64,000 bases of DNA from Anaeramoeba flamelloides (lineage: Eukaryota > Metamonada > Anaeramoebidae), in contig JANTQA010000012.1 in assembly GCA_027625915.1 (NCBI GenBank), forward strand, positions 1,209,001 to 1,273,000. Direction: 5' to 3'. The notes under the pieces are model-generated. The model made no database searches, was not told the DNA's origin, and saw only the letters and a program-made list of their open reading frames with translations. The translations under genes and the position numbers were made by a program. Shown here one piece after another: positions 41,467 through 51,727 of the stretch. Numbering within the stretch: the stretch's first letter is position 1; each line of letters opens with the position of its first letter.

Positions 41467-44133
41467 AGGAAAATTTTTGGTGAGGAATTGGGATATTAGT
41501 CGGTTTCTTTTTGAAAGAAAAATGATTTTTATCCAAATGAAAAATTCTTTTCCTCAACATGAGATAATTATAAACTAACAAAAATCTTCAAGTTCGATTT
41601 TTTTTAGAAACACTTAGCAAATTTGTTTGAGTATAATTACAAATTCTAAATATTTTTTTTTTCAAGTGAATTTGCTGTGTGAAAAAAGAATTTTGAAAAA
41701 CTTGCAAAATATTTTTTTTTTTTGTATCTTTTTTTGATGATGGAATGTTTGATATTTGTACCATGAGTTATTCTCAAATATATCTAAATTAACAAAAAGA
41801 TTTCATTCAATTACAATCTAGTAAGGCAATTTTTTTTCTGTCGCATTTAAAAAGTTATGTAAAAAAAAATCCTATAAAATGAGAAAATAATAAGGGAAAA
41901 TAAAAAGATGTAAAAAGTGATCTCTTGGTAAAACAACCCCAGTTATTGCAATATTTTACTGCAAACTCCCGATATTTTTAAAATAAAAAATGGATGTTAC
42001 AATTATTTTTAGAAGATAAATTCATCACTGCTTTTTTTGTCGAATTAAAAAAACAATTTTTTTTGTTTTATTTTTAGGGGCATAATTAGGGTGTAGGACA
42101 TGGAAAAGTTATCTGAATATTTCTTCAAACTTTTTTTGATGGATTTCTTATTCTCACTGAAATTAAATCTATGAAAACTCACCTAAATAGGAAAATTCCC
42201 AATCTTTGGTTACAGAGATTCATATTTTAAGTTCTATGAAGATTACTTTTATTTTGGACAAATTTATTGTTGCCTATTAGAATGTTTCAAGTCAATGGGG
42301 ATCTTGTTATGGGTAAAATTTAGGTTTTTTTCAGAAAATTTGTCATATTTTTTGATTAAATCATTTTAACCTTCAAAATTGAATCTGAAAAAGGTTCTAA
42401 ATTCTAAATTTCTTTGTGTTCTTATTTGAATAAAATTATTTTTCAATAAACCTACTGTTAATTGTAAAAGAAAAAGATCATACTTTTCATTCTACATTGC
42501 CTAAAAAAATCACACTACAAGAAATTAAAATACACCAACAAAGTTCTCAATTTTAAGAAGACGTAATAAATTCTTTAATCTTGTAAACCAAATTAAAATT
42601 TTGAAATGTTACATGATTTTATAACCAATTTTTTGGAAAGTTGAATGAAACTTTTTTTACATTTATTTTGTCACAAATAGTTTAGTTCACTTCAAGTATC
42701 CCCGACAAGAAAAATTCATTTGGTTATTGATGTTAGTTGTATCAAAAAAAAATTCAATTTTCCCTTCCAATATTTTTTTCCGACTTTTTTCAAAAAGTTT
42801 TTGAATATTGTTAAAATAAGATTATTATCATTAACACTTTATCACAAAGATCAACAATGAATCAAGATTAAATTTCGTAAAAGATCATTTTTAATTAATT
42901 TTGTAAAGATCTTTGGGCTTTTTCAATTAACAATTACCAAAATATTTGGGAAATATCAAATAAAAAATTTGATTTATTAATTGTAAAATAATTGTAAATA
43001 AATGTCTATATTCTAAAAAATCTTAATAGTACAATAAATGGAACAACTTTAATTTCAATTTTTTGATATAATTTTTTAAGGTAAAGGTATTTGTTTCAAA
43101 CAATTCAAAGTATAAAATCAATTCCATTTCAAAATCATGGACCCATTTAAAATTAAATTTTGAAAATAAATATTTTTATAAAATTGTTGTAATCTATTAT
43201 AATAAAAAAAAAAAATATTATTATAATATTCGGTTCTATATACTATAAATATTTGTTTTTCATCTCACAATAAAATAAAAAAAACTAAAAGAAAAAAATG
43301 TGACTTTTATAATGAAATTTAGCCTAAAAAGAGCCCCAAATAATATTTTTTAAAAGAAAATTTAGAAAGGGTTTAGATTATCTGAAGAAAGTTTCAATAA
43401 AGATAAATCTATTATATTTAAACTTTGTCTCGATTGTTTTTTAAATTACTGAATAATGTTTTTATCTGGGTTCAAATTATCGGTATTATTATATTTTTTA
43501 TAGCTTGCATAGATATATTTTTTTAGCATTTGTCTTTTAAAAAAATAAATAAACTCACAAAATCTACTTCTAAAAGTGACTTTTACTTAAAAATATTTTT
43601 TAATTAATTTTGATGAGGAAAATTTATTTATAAATTTAAAAGATAAAATTTTGAATTTAAAGAAATTATCAGAAACATATTTTTGAGAAAATTATCCTTT
43701 GCATTTGTAAATTTCTTACAAGATAGCTAATACTTTATTTTAAAGTATAAACACTTCAACATATCATAAAATAGTGTTTTTTATTTTTAATATTTCTGAA
43801 AATATTTTTGATTTGAAAAAAAAAACAATTTTTGTTCGACAAAATTTCAAAATTATTTTATTTATTTATTTATTATTGGAAACCATTGAATCAAAGTCTA
43901 TTGTCCTTGTAAGAGAGAATTTTTTCAGAAAATTTACTGTTAGGAGATTTTGAAAATTCTGAGAAATTTGAAATACTACTTTTATCATAATAAGAATCTT
44001 TTTTTAAAATTTTTGCAATTACTTTTTGTTTTCAAAAGGTAACTAAAAAACAATATATTGTGTTCTTTCTAAAATTTTAAACACAATTTGAGAATATTTC
44101 GAAAAAATATTTTACCTTATTAAATTAATCAAT
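41467..44133. other. Intergenic, no gene seen
   Basis: About 2.7 kb of AT-rich DNA upstream of the poly-Q zinc-finger gene. The two short frames at 41333-41581 are shadows of its 5' end. I see no other gene, RNA or clear repeat. Confidence 0.5.
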
Positions 44134-44137
44134 TTAA

Positions 44138-44679
44138 GGATTACAATCCCTGGAATTTGAAAAAAGATTATCTTGTGTAGGGTGGAGTGAGTTGTCAATT
44201 TGGTTCTTAGCTGATCGGTCTTGCCCTTGGCATGGATTATAATAGTGGTTCAAAATGGCAATTTTTGACAATTTATTTATTTTTTTGTGAAATCTGAATT
44301 GAAGAGTGTAAGATTAATTGGCTGGAACTTAAGTTATAATAAAATGTGGTTTGTAGTTTGTTGATTGAAATTTTGATTAAGTTTGGTTTTATTGGGAGCT
44401 TTTAAAAAATTTTCTTTTTTCATTTAGTTAATTGACAAAAAAGTAGATCAAAATTTCTTTCCTAGATCCCAAAATTTAAAAGTTATTCTTGAACACCTAT
44501 TAATCTTATACTCTTCAATTCAGATTTCACAAAAAAATAAATAAATTGTCAAAAATTGCCATTTTGAACCACTATTATAATCCATGCCAAGGGCAAGACC
44601 GATCAGCTAAGAACCAAATTGACAACTCACTCCACCCTACACAAGATAATCTTTTTTCAAATTCCAGGGATTGTAATCC
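44138..44679 (+). mobile_element. Foldback MITE, 542 bp, perfect TTAA target duplication (copy 2)
   Basis: TTAA at 44134-44137 and 44680-44683 flank a near-perfect palindrome. Arms of about 190 bp run ggattacaatccctggaatt, tcttgtgtagggtggagt, ctgatcggtcttgccctt, ccattttgaaccactatt (in complement) and gaattgaagagtgtaaga. A spacer of about 160 bp separates them. Arm identity is much higher than in the 12.2-kb copy, so this is the younger insertion. TTAA duplication is the hallmark of piggyBac-like transposases, but the GGATT start is not a classical piggyBac end. No transposase is encoded. Confidence 0.92.
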
Positions 44680-44999
44680 TTAAAGTTTAAATCCTAACTG
44701 ATTTAAAAATAAAATTGATATCTTTGAAGATTTTTTTTTATTGAACATTAAAAGTATGATTATTCAATAAATAAAAAAGGATAATTTGCTATTGAGTGAT
44801 AAGCAAATCCCTTTTTAAAAAATTGAACACACCCAAAATCTGATATAGACAAAAAAAAATCTTAATTTATTTTATTTTTTCAAACCCAATATTAAATCTA
44901 CATCCAAATTTAAGTCATGTGTGCATTACTTTTTTTATAAGTAATTATTTTCATACAAATAAAAGAAAAAAATATAAAATGAACAAAAAAAAATTCGTG

Positions 45000-45250
45000 T
45001 TTCCAAAATGATGAAACAATCTGAACAAAAAATGTATTGGTAAAATATGTTGAAATTTGACTAACAATTATTAATCGATAAAATGATAAGATACCAGCTA
45101 CCAATTTTATGCGATTTTTGAATTTAACTCAACTCAACACTAACCTTCTACCAATCATTGAAAAAAATTTCGAGATCTAAGGAAACAGATTACGTAACCA
45201 GTAAAAAAGGAAATGAAAACAAAACAAAAAAGACAAAAAATGAAATAGTT
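45000..45250 (-). repeat. Dispersed repeat, reverse copy of 34965-35210
   Basis: Reads as the complement of the 34.97-kb copy with landmarks aaaatgtattggtaaaat, ttattaatcgataaaatg, ataagataccagctaccaat and atgcgatttttgaa. It lies about 320 bp beyond the TTAA foldback. Confidence 0.65.
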
Positions 45251-45499
45251 TGTAAAATCAGAATTATTCCGCAATTGAATTTAAAGTGGAGTATTGCTAT
45301 TCTTTCAACTGTTTAAACTGTGCCCAATTTTTTTGAATTTAGTTTATTATTATATTGTATGTTTCTATACAATTTTTAATTACAAATTTTTTTTCAAAGA
45401 TAATTATTGATAAATTCTACATTATAGAATCTTTACAGAAATAATTCAAAGTACAAAATCTATATAAAAGCAATAAGATTATTCTCGTTACTTTAGGGT

Positions 45500-45501
<2 letters not shown>

Positions 45502-45592
<91 letters not shown>

Positions 45593-45601
45593 TACATACA
45601 C

Positions 45602-45640
<39 letters not shown>
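45502..45640. repeat. Compound microsatellite (CA)n-(CATA)n-(TA)n
   Basis: About 43 CA units (45502-45588), then four CATA-like units, then about 18 TA units (45604-45640). This is the only long CA tract in the window and a likely length-variable marker. Confidence 0.97.
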
Positions 45641-45641
<1 letters not shown>

Positions 45642-46521
45642 CAAATACCAAGCCATTAAAATAGGAAACAATTCAGTAAAAAAAAACTGAAAAGAAAAAA
45701 ATAATATTTTTTCAAAATTTATCAAAAGTTTTTAACATTTAAAGATTATATGTACCAGCTACCCTAAAAACACTAAAAATAAAAATTGATCAAATACCAA
45801 CCATTAACAAAATTAAAATAACAAAATGAAAAAATAAAAATAAATAACGTTTCCATTTAACTTTTTCTTGAAAACATTTTTTACCAAAATGATTTAATTC
45901 ACACTTGAACTTATGTATATTTTTAGATACACTATCTTATTTTAACTCATTTACGAAAACAAATCCTAAATTATGGGTATTTAAATTTCAAATACGGGAC
46001 GAATTTGGTCTTCAAATTTTTTTTTTTTATTTTTAAATGGTAAAATCAAAAAAAAAGTTCAACTAAAAAGATATACTCTCTCGAAAATAACCTAATTTAA
46101 TATATTAACTTATTCTTCGATTTCACAATTTTTCTCAACCCCAATTTTTAAAATAAAAAATAAAAAAGGTGCTAGTAATTTCCAAAATATTTTCGATATT
46201 CAAAAGTTGAGAGTCTTTTTATTCGAAAAAAATTTATTCCAGTGTTTAATTGAATTAAGTATGAATCTAGATTTCAAAAAGTATTAATCAGAAAAAAATA
46301 GTGCTTAATTTTATTAAGAACATATAAAAAATAAAAAATAAAAAAAAAAAATATTTTTTCTACAATACCACACTAACCAAGTCAATAAATTTAACTCGAA
46401 AACATAGGATAGGTCAAAATATAATTAAATTGTTTGAAATAAATGAAATGAAATGAAATGTAAGGAAATTTTTATTAATAATTTGACTGTTTGAAATCCA
46501 AAAACAGAAAGAAATTATTTG
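45641..46521. other. Intergenic, downstream of Mdm10
   Basis: AT-rich spacer. A short (gaaat) tandem run lies at about 46443-46460. No gene seen. Confidence 0.45.
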
Positions 46522-47718
46522 TTAATTAATACAATTAAATTGTATTCCAAATTCTGGTTTATACCATTCTAGGTTTTTTTTGTTTGAAATTGAGATTATG
46601 GCACTTATTTTTTTTGAAAAATGATGGGACAATAATAAGGACCAATTTTTTTTCATATCAAAACTCAAATTTAAAAGATTTTTCTCTTTTAAAGGGAGGT
46701 AACCATAATTTTGATCAAAAATTTTTGATTTCTGATCAAGAGTGCCATTATCTTTTTGATTATCAATTTCATCAAGATGGTTTTCTTTTGAAGACCGTGG
46801 TGATGAAACTGATAACTGATCATTTGTACTTCTTTTTTGGAAATGTTTAAATTTTTTTACAAGAGCCCAAATTTTGTCTGTATTTAATTGAAGCCCCAAG
46901 TAGCAATTACTTTCTCTTGAGTACAAATTCAACTCCAATTTGCTTGCCGCCTCGAATCCTTTGGTTAATTTGGAAGTGTAGCAGGTGGTAAGTGTTCCGC
47001 AATTTGATAACCAAGAGGTAATTTCTTTATCTTTTGTTCTGTACCGGATCCCACTTGATCCAAGGATGGTGAAGAGTGTGGGTGAAACAATAAATTCAAA
47101 TCCAACAGTCATCTTTTTCTTGATACGAAAAAGGTTGGTGATTCCAATGATGGAGTTTATGTTTGTGTATTTAATTTGAGAAGAAAAACGAGAAAAGTCA
47201 AGTGATAAAATTTCTGAAAAGGCGATTTTGTTTTGGGGAACATAATTTTTTGTGATCACAGAACCCCTTTCTCCAATAAATAAGAAATCATTATTGACGT
47301 GCGATCCTAATTGTTGAACCCATCTGGTTTGGAGTGTTATTGGAGAACTATAATTATGATCACCACCAGATTCAAATTGTAAAAAGCCATCAAGAGAATG
47401 CGAAAATGTTGAAGGTTCTTGGGATCTACATTTCGTTTTTTCGTGTGAATATTTAAAGTCTCTTGGAGAGCAACTTGACATCTTTGCAAATGAAAGTGTG
47501 GATCTAAAACCAGGCAAAATCCCTTTTTTTTTATGTCTTGGGAAAGAACACAAATTGGCTGAGCCAAGAATCCCTAAATTTTTTGGTAATAATTTATCAT
47601 ATTTGAGTAGAGAATCAAGCCGAAAAGATACACCTTGAAAAGTTGGTAAATCGAGAATAGATTGGTTCCATGAATTAAGTGAAGGATAACGATCGGAAGA
47701 ATATTTCTCTTCGTTCAT
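46522..47718 (-). CDS. mdm10: Mdm10, mitochondrial outer-membrane beta-barrel
   Basis: Mdm10 is a 19-strand-type barrel of the outer membrane; it anchors the ERMES ER-mitochondria tether and also serves the SAM assembly machinery. This single-exon frame has 398 residues, somewhat shorter than yeast Mdm10 (493). LDLPTFQGVSFRLDS fits the N-terminal first strand (yeast LLDFRIPSAIHLQIS). KLELNLYSRESNCYLGLQL fits yeast KYDFNLYSIESNLSFGCEF, the best match. The end, KPEFGIQFNCIN, matches yeast PAKFGIQFQYST and has the form of a C-terminal beta-signal. Alternating amphipathic strands cover most of the length; a polar loop lies at about 290-335. No N-terminal signal, as expected. If the organism is an anaerobe, the organelle would be a mitochondrion-related one. 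Confidence 0.85.
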   Translation of the reverse strand: MNEEKYSSDRYPSLNSWNQSILDLPTFQGVSFRLDSLLKYDKLLPKNLGILGSANLCSFPRHKKKGILPGFRSTLSFAKMSSCSPRDFKYSHEKTKCRSQEPSTFSHSLDGFLQFESGGDHNYSSPITLQTRWVQQLGSHVNNDFLFIGERGSVITKNYVPQNKIAFSEILSLDFSRFSSQIKYTNINSIIGITNLFRIKKKMTVGFEFIVSPTLFTILGSSGIRYRTKDKEITSWLSNCGTLTTCYTSKLTKGFEAASKLELNLYSRESNCYLGLQLNTDKIWALVKKFKHFQKRSTNDQLSVSSPRSSKENHLDEIDNQKDNGTLDQKSKIFDQNYGYLPLKEKNLLNLSFDMKKNWSLLLSHHFSKKISAIISISNKKNLEWYKPEFGIQFNCIN

Positions 47719-47802
47719 TTTTTATTACGATGCAGAAATTGTTTGATATAAAAAGATCGATAATATAAAAAAAGAGAAAAAATGTTAAGTTTTATTTTGG
47801 AG

Positions 47803-48255
47803 TACACGACAAGAATAGCACAAAAATTGTAGTCACTTTTTTTCCTTAGCAAAACTTTGTTTTTTTGAAATTGTTCCAAATTTTGAAAGGAATTAGAAGA
47901 TTACAATACAACAACTTTTAATTTAAAAGTTTTTACAAGTCAAACTTTTAAAAACATGTAATTTAAACAACTTTCCAATTTTTGGTTTTCATAAAAAGAG
48001 TTTCTGGTTATGAAAGTTTACAAATATTTTTCTATTAGATAACTTTCAAAAATTTCAATTAAATTCAAAATGTTATCTTTTGTTAATTATTTATTTTTAA
48101 CCCTTTTTTTGGCTTACAAAAGTTTGTATCAAGTATTTGAAATTTGAAACAATATGAAAGAATATCAGAGACTGAAATCTTGCAAACTGCCAGTCTGAAA
48201 GTTCGAAAAAGTCTTGAAAGTATTTGTATGGATTGTGCTATTCTTGTCGTGTAGA
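47803..48255. repeat. Inverted 20-bp pair upstream of Mdm10
   Basis: ACACGACAAGAATAGCACAA at about 47805-47824 is mirrored by TTGTGCTATTCTTGTCGTGT at about 48234-48253, a perfect inverted pair about 410 bp apart. The left copy lies within 110 bp of the Mdm10 start. It may be the ends of a small element or a hairpin. Confidence 0.65.
47866..48010. repeat. Diverged direct repeat; its partner (48304-48382 plus 48920-48995) is split by a foldback
   Basis: Here tgttccaaattttgaaa, agtttttacaag, cttttaaaaacatgtaattt, aacaactttccaa and tttttggttttc run without a break. At 48304-48382 the first half recurs, and after the 533-bp foldback the second half (acttgcaatttgaacacctt, tttttggttttacaaaat) resumes at 48920. 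This copy therefore preserves the unfilled insertion site, which carries TTAA. Confidence 0.6.
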
Positions 48256-48384
48256 AAATTACTTCAAAAAATGAGGTCAATTTTTTAAACTTGACAACAC
48301 TATTGTTTTTGAGAACTGTTCCAATTTTGAAACAAATTATAAGAGTAAAATTCTATTAAAAAGTATTTACATTTCATTTTTGAA

Positions 48385-48917
48385 GGACTATTCCAATTTT
48401 ATGCCCTGTGAGGGTTGTAATACCCTGTGGTAGATAGGAAGAATCGTTAAAAAGTTATATTTTTTGCTAAAAGTCAAAATATTGCAATTTTTGGGATTAT
48501 TAATGATTTGATTGAAAATTAAAAAAACATTAAAAGATCCAAAAACTTTTCATATTTTGCAAACATAATAAGGCAAATTTTTTATTACTAATTTATTACC
48601 TATTACTTCTCTTACTTTCAACTTTATATTAAAGTATATTGATACCACTCCACTAAACCATTGAAATATTTTAATGCGAAGTCAAAAGTCATAGGGGTAA
48701 TTGATAAAAAATTTGTAATTCAAATTTGCCTTATTATGTTTGCAAAATATGAAAAGTTTTTGGATCTTTTAATGTTTTTTTAATTTTCAATCAAATCATT
48801 AATAATCCCAAAAATTGCAATATTTTGACTTTTAGCAAAAAATATAACTTTTTAACCAATTTTCCTATCTACTGTATGGTATTCCAACCCCCACAGAGCA
48901 TAAAATTCAAATAGTCC
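48385..48917. mobile_element. Foldback MITE, 533 bp, TTAA-like target
   Basis: Arms of about 200 bp are nearly perfect inverted copies: GGACTATTCCAATTTTATG at the left and CATAAAATTCAAATAGTCC at the right, then aaaaagttatattttttgc, aatattgcaatttttggga and ttgcaaacataataaggc. The flanks are TGAA (48381-48384) and TTAT (48918-48921), each one change from TTAA, and the related unfilled site at 47.9 kb carries TTAA. No coding capacity. It differs in sequence from the 44.1-kb family. Confidence 0.85.
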
Positions 48918-49029
48918 TTATAACTTGCAATTTGAACACCTTTCTAACTTTTTGGTTTTACAAAATCAGTTTAAGGACTCTCTGGTTTAAATGTATTAGA
49001 AGGTACATGAGAATAACACATTTTAATTC

Positions 49030-49960
49030 GCTATTTTAAGTGACTAATAAACCCAAAAAAAAAATCTTCAAGTAAATTTTTTATCAAATTAAAAACAATT
49101 ATACAACAACTTGAAATTCAAAAAATGAAATAAAAATCTTATTACTACAAAAGCAAACTTACTATTAATACTATTTTTAGGAAAAGGTATTATTATTTCT
49201 TGAAGACAGATCCATTTTTGTAAATTTTGAAAAGTTCCAAATTCTCCATATTTCTGATTTATTTCAAAAAAAAAAAATTATTGTCTTTGAATAAGATTGA
49301 AATCTGATTATCTATGAAGCAATGTAACAAAATATAATTTAAATATAAAACCACTAATTTGTGAAATAAATCTATATATACAATCTACTTAATTTGAAAA
49401 TAATTAAAACAACTATTATAATCTTGAAAAAACAAATAATTTTGTTGCATCGAAGAGTTGGAATGATTTTTTTTTTTTTTATTGAATTAAGAAATATAAT
49501 AAAAAACAAACAAATTAAATTAAAAATACTCCTAAAATACCTTTTTGAAACTCTATAATATTTAACACATAACCATATAGAAATACTTGCAAATTTGATT
49601 ATTTATAATCAGTAAATAAGAACCCAAAAATAATTCATTCAGTATTTTAGTAATAACAAAAAGGATTAAAATCATCAATCCACTTTACAATTATTTCTCA
49701 TTTTTTTAGAGGATTTTCCAAAATATACAATTAATTCAAATAATTAAAAAATAAAAGATATTATCTAATAACCCGTTTTAATAATAACATTTCGTTGTTT
49801 TTTCTCTGAATATTTATACAAGGAATTTACCTAATCTTTTAAATTTCAAGAAATTTAACAAATATTTTGTAAATAAAAGAACTGATTAATCTTTTCAAAA
49901 CTTCAATTATTCAATATTTGATTTATTTTTCTTGTATTTTTAAAGAGTAGACTAAAGTTT
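49030..49960. repeat. Composite AT-rich repeat (matches 17.7-18.0 and 19.9-20.35 kb)
   Basis: The first part (49030-49300) matches 17690-18000; the second (49435-49960) matches 19900-20350 (aaaaatactcctaaaatacc, tttataatcagtaaataag, aatctttcaaa-type ends, gattaatcttttcaaaact). The LINE coding segment lying between these two parts at 18.6-19.6 kb is absent, so this copy looks like a deletion derivative or a non-autonomous relative. Confidence 0.55.
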
Positions 49961-50714
49961 TCGTTTTTTTTCTCATGATAAATCTCTCAGAAATTACTCA
50001 AAGCGTGATTTCTTCAAAATAAAAATGTTTTGATAATTTTTCTTTTTCTGATTTGATCCAAAAATCCAAAAAAAAAAGTTTCAAAATCTTTTGACTGAAA
50101 AATTTCATTGGAGAAAAAATCAATTCTTTTAAAAATGAAAACTCATATTTCTAAAGTTGATTAATGAATTTTTTTCTAGACATTTAATTGTATTCTTGTG
50201 AAAAAAAATACTATATTACCTTTGAGAAAACAATAAATAAGGGTTCCCCGTACCCACGGCTTTTTGGATAACCAATATGAAAACTTTTAGTTTAAACTTT
50301 TTAAAAGCATTCATAATACTTGTTTTTTAATCTTTTCTCAGTAATGTAGAAAAGTTCTGTGGTCCAATATCCAAGAAACCATTTAACAAGAGTACAATTT
50401 AAAACCTTTAATAATTTTTTTAAAACCCTTTCACATTACTTTTAACAAAAATCATATGTAAATAACCTTTTCAGAAAGAAATCTGTTGAATTAGCTTTCA
50501 ATGAGAAACTGTTAATGATTAATTTGAATTGTTCTTATTTGTTATTAAGTACTTTTTCAATCTTTGAAAATCAAAAATTTGGATCTAATGTTGTAAAAAT
50601 AATACAGTACAATGATCAAAAGAATGCGTGTACAAAGGCGATAATCCATGTTTCAAAATATTATCTGTGCTTTTTTTTCTTCTTGTACCAAAACAACATC
50701 CAATCTAATTGCAT

Positions 50715-51434
50715 GTAATATACCTAAGTTCAAATTAACTTTGGAAGTAAAGGTCAGGTTATTTTCAGTAAAATTTAAATTATATATGAAAATTGTTCAA
50801 ATTATTTCATAATATTTTCAATTTACTTGAATTTTTTTGTTTTTTTGATTTTTTGAATCAAAAATTAACTCTATTTTTTGAGATACATTTTGCAATTTGA
50901 TCCTTCATTTTTAGCTTTTCTTTTTTTAATAATAGAACTTTAAGAAACCAAATCTCTATTTATTTTTGCTTTATTGTCAGTTTCTTTGGTTGGTTAATGT
51001 ATAGGTTTTCTATAACAAAAAAACACGCTTTTTATTTTGAAAGACAGATTATAGTCATTTTGCAGTTATTATTTTGACAACAGTATGTAGGTTCCATTTG
51101 TGATTCAAATTTTAAAAGTAGTTTCTTTTTTCGAGAACGACTAGGTATTAGTTGATCAAAGAAACCGACAATAAACCACTAGTTAAATATGGTATTGATT
51201 TATTAAAAGTTCAATTATTAAAAAAGAAATACTTAAAATGAATCATTAAATTGGAAAATTTATCTCAAAAAATAGAGGAAAATTTCAAAAAGAATAGTTA
51301 TTGAGTTCAAAAAATTTAATCCACAATGGAAAAACGAGTAAAGATTTTCAACAAATTCCATTCTGTATTTGAAAATTTACAAAAATCAAGTAGTTTTCTT
51401 TCAAAATTGATTTGGTACTTAGGTCTACTATTGG
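50715..51434. mobile_element. Old foldback element, about 720 bp
   Basis: Outer ends tatacctaagttcaaatt (left) and ttggtacttaggtctacta (right) are inverted copies. Further inward are gagatacattt against aatttatctc, ttctttttttaataatagaa against ttcaattattaaaaaagaa, and tttattgtcagtttctttgg against caaagaaaccgacaataaac. Arms are about 280 bp with many differences, so the insertion is old. A related single arm lies at 10680-10960. No target duplication could be settled. Confidence 0.65.
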
Positions 51435-51727
51435 GTTGTCGATTGGATATTTTATTCGAACAAGAAGAAAAAAAGTTGGAAATTTAATTTTGTAACATTG
51501 TTTAGAGCATTAGCGAAATATTAAATTTATCACTTAACAAATTTAAAATATATTTACTTATTCAGAAATATTTATTTAAAAAAGGGTCAAATAATCAGAA
51601 AAATGTGTACAAAATTGAGACACTTGGTATTACTTTCTTTTAAGCCGGAACCTAATCTTTTAACAACCTTTAAAAAGACTTTTTTATAAAACCTTGATCA
51701 TTTTTCTCCATTTTTTGTTCGTAAAAT

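Noticed and set aside
45502-45640. CA/TA array considered as a CRISPR-like or regulatory repeat
   Set aside because: It is a simple microsatellite with no spacers; the DNA is eukaryotic.
50515-50718. 67-codon open frame beside the old foldback
   Set aside because: No recognisable domain; the end merges with the foldback.
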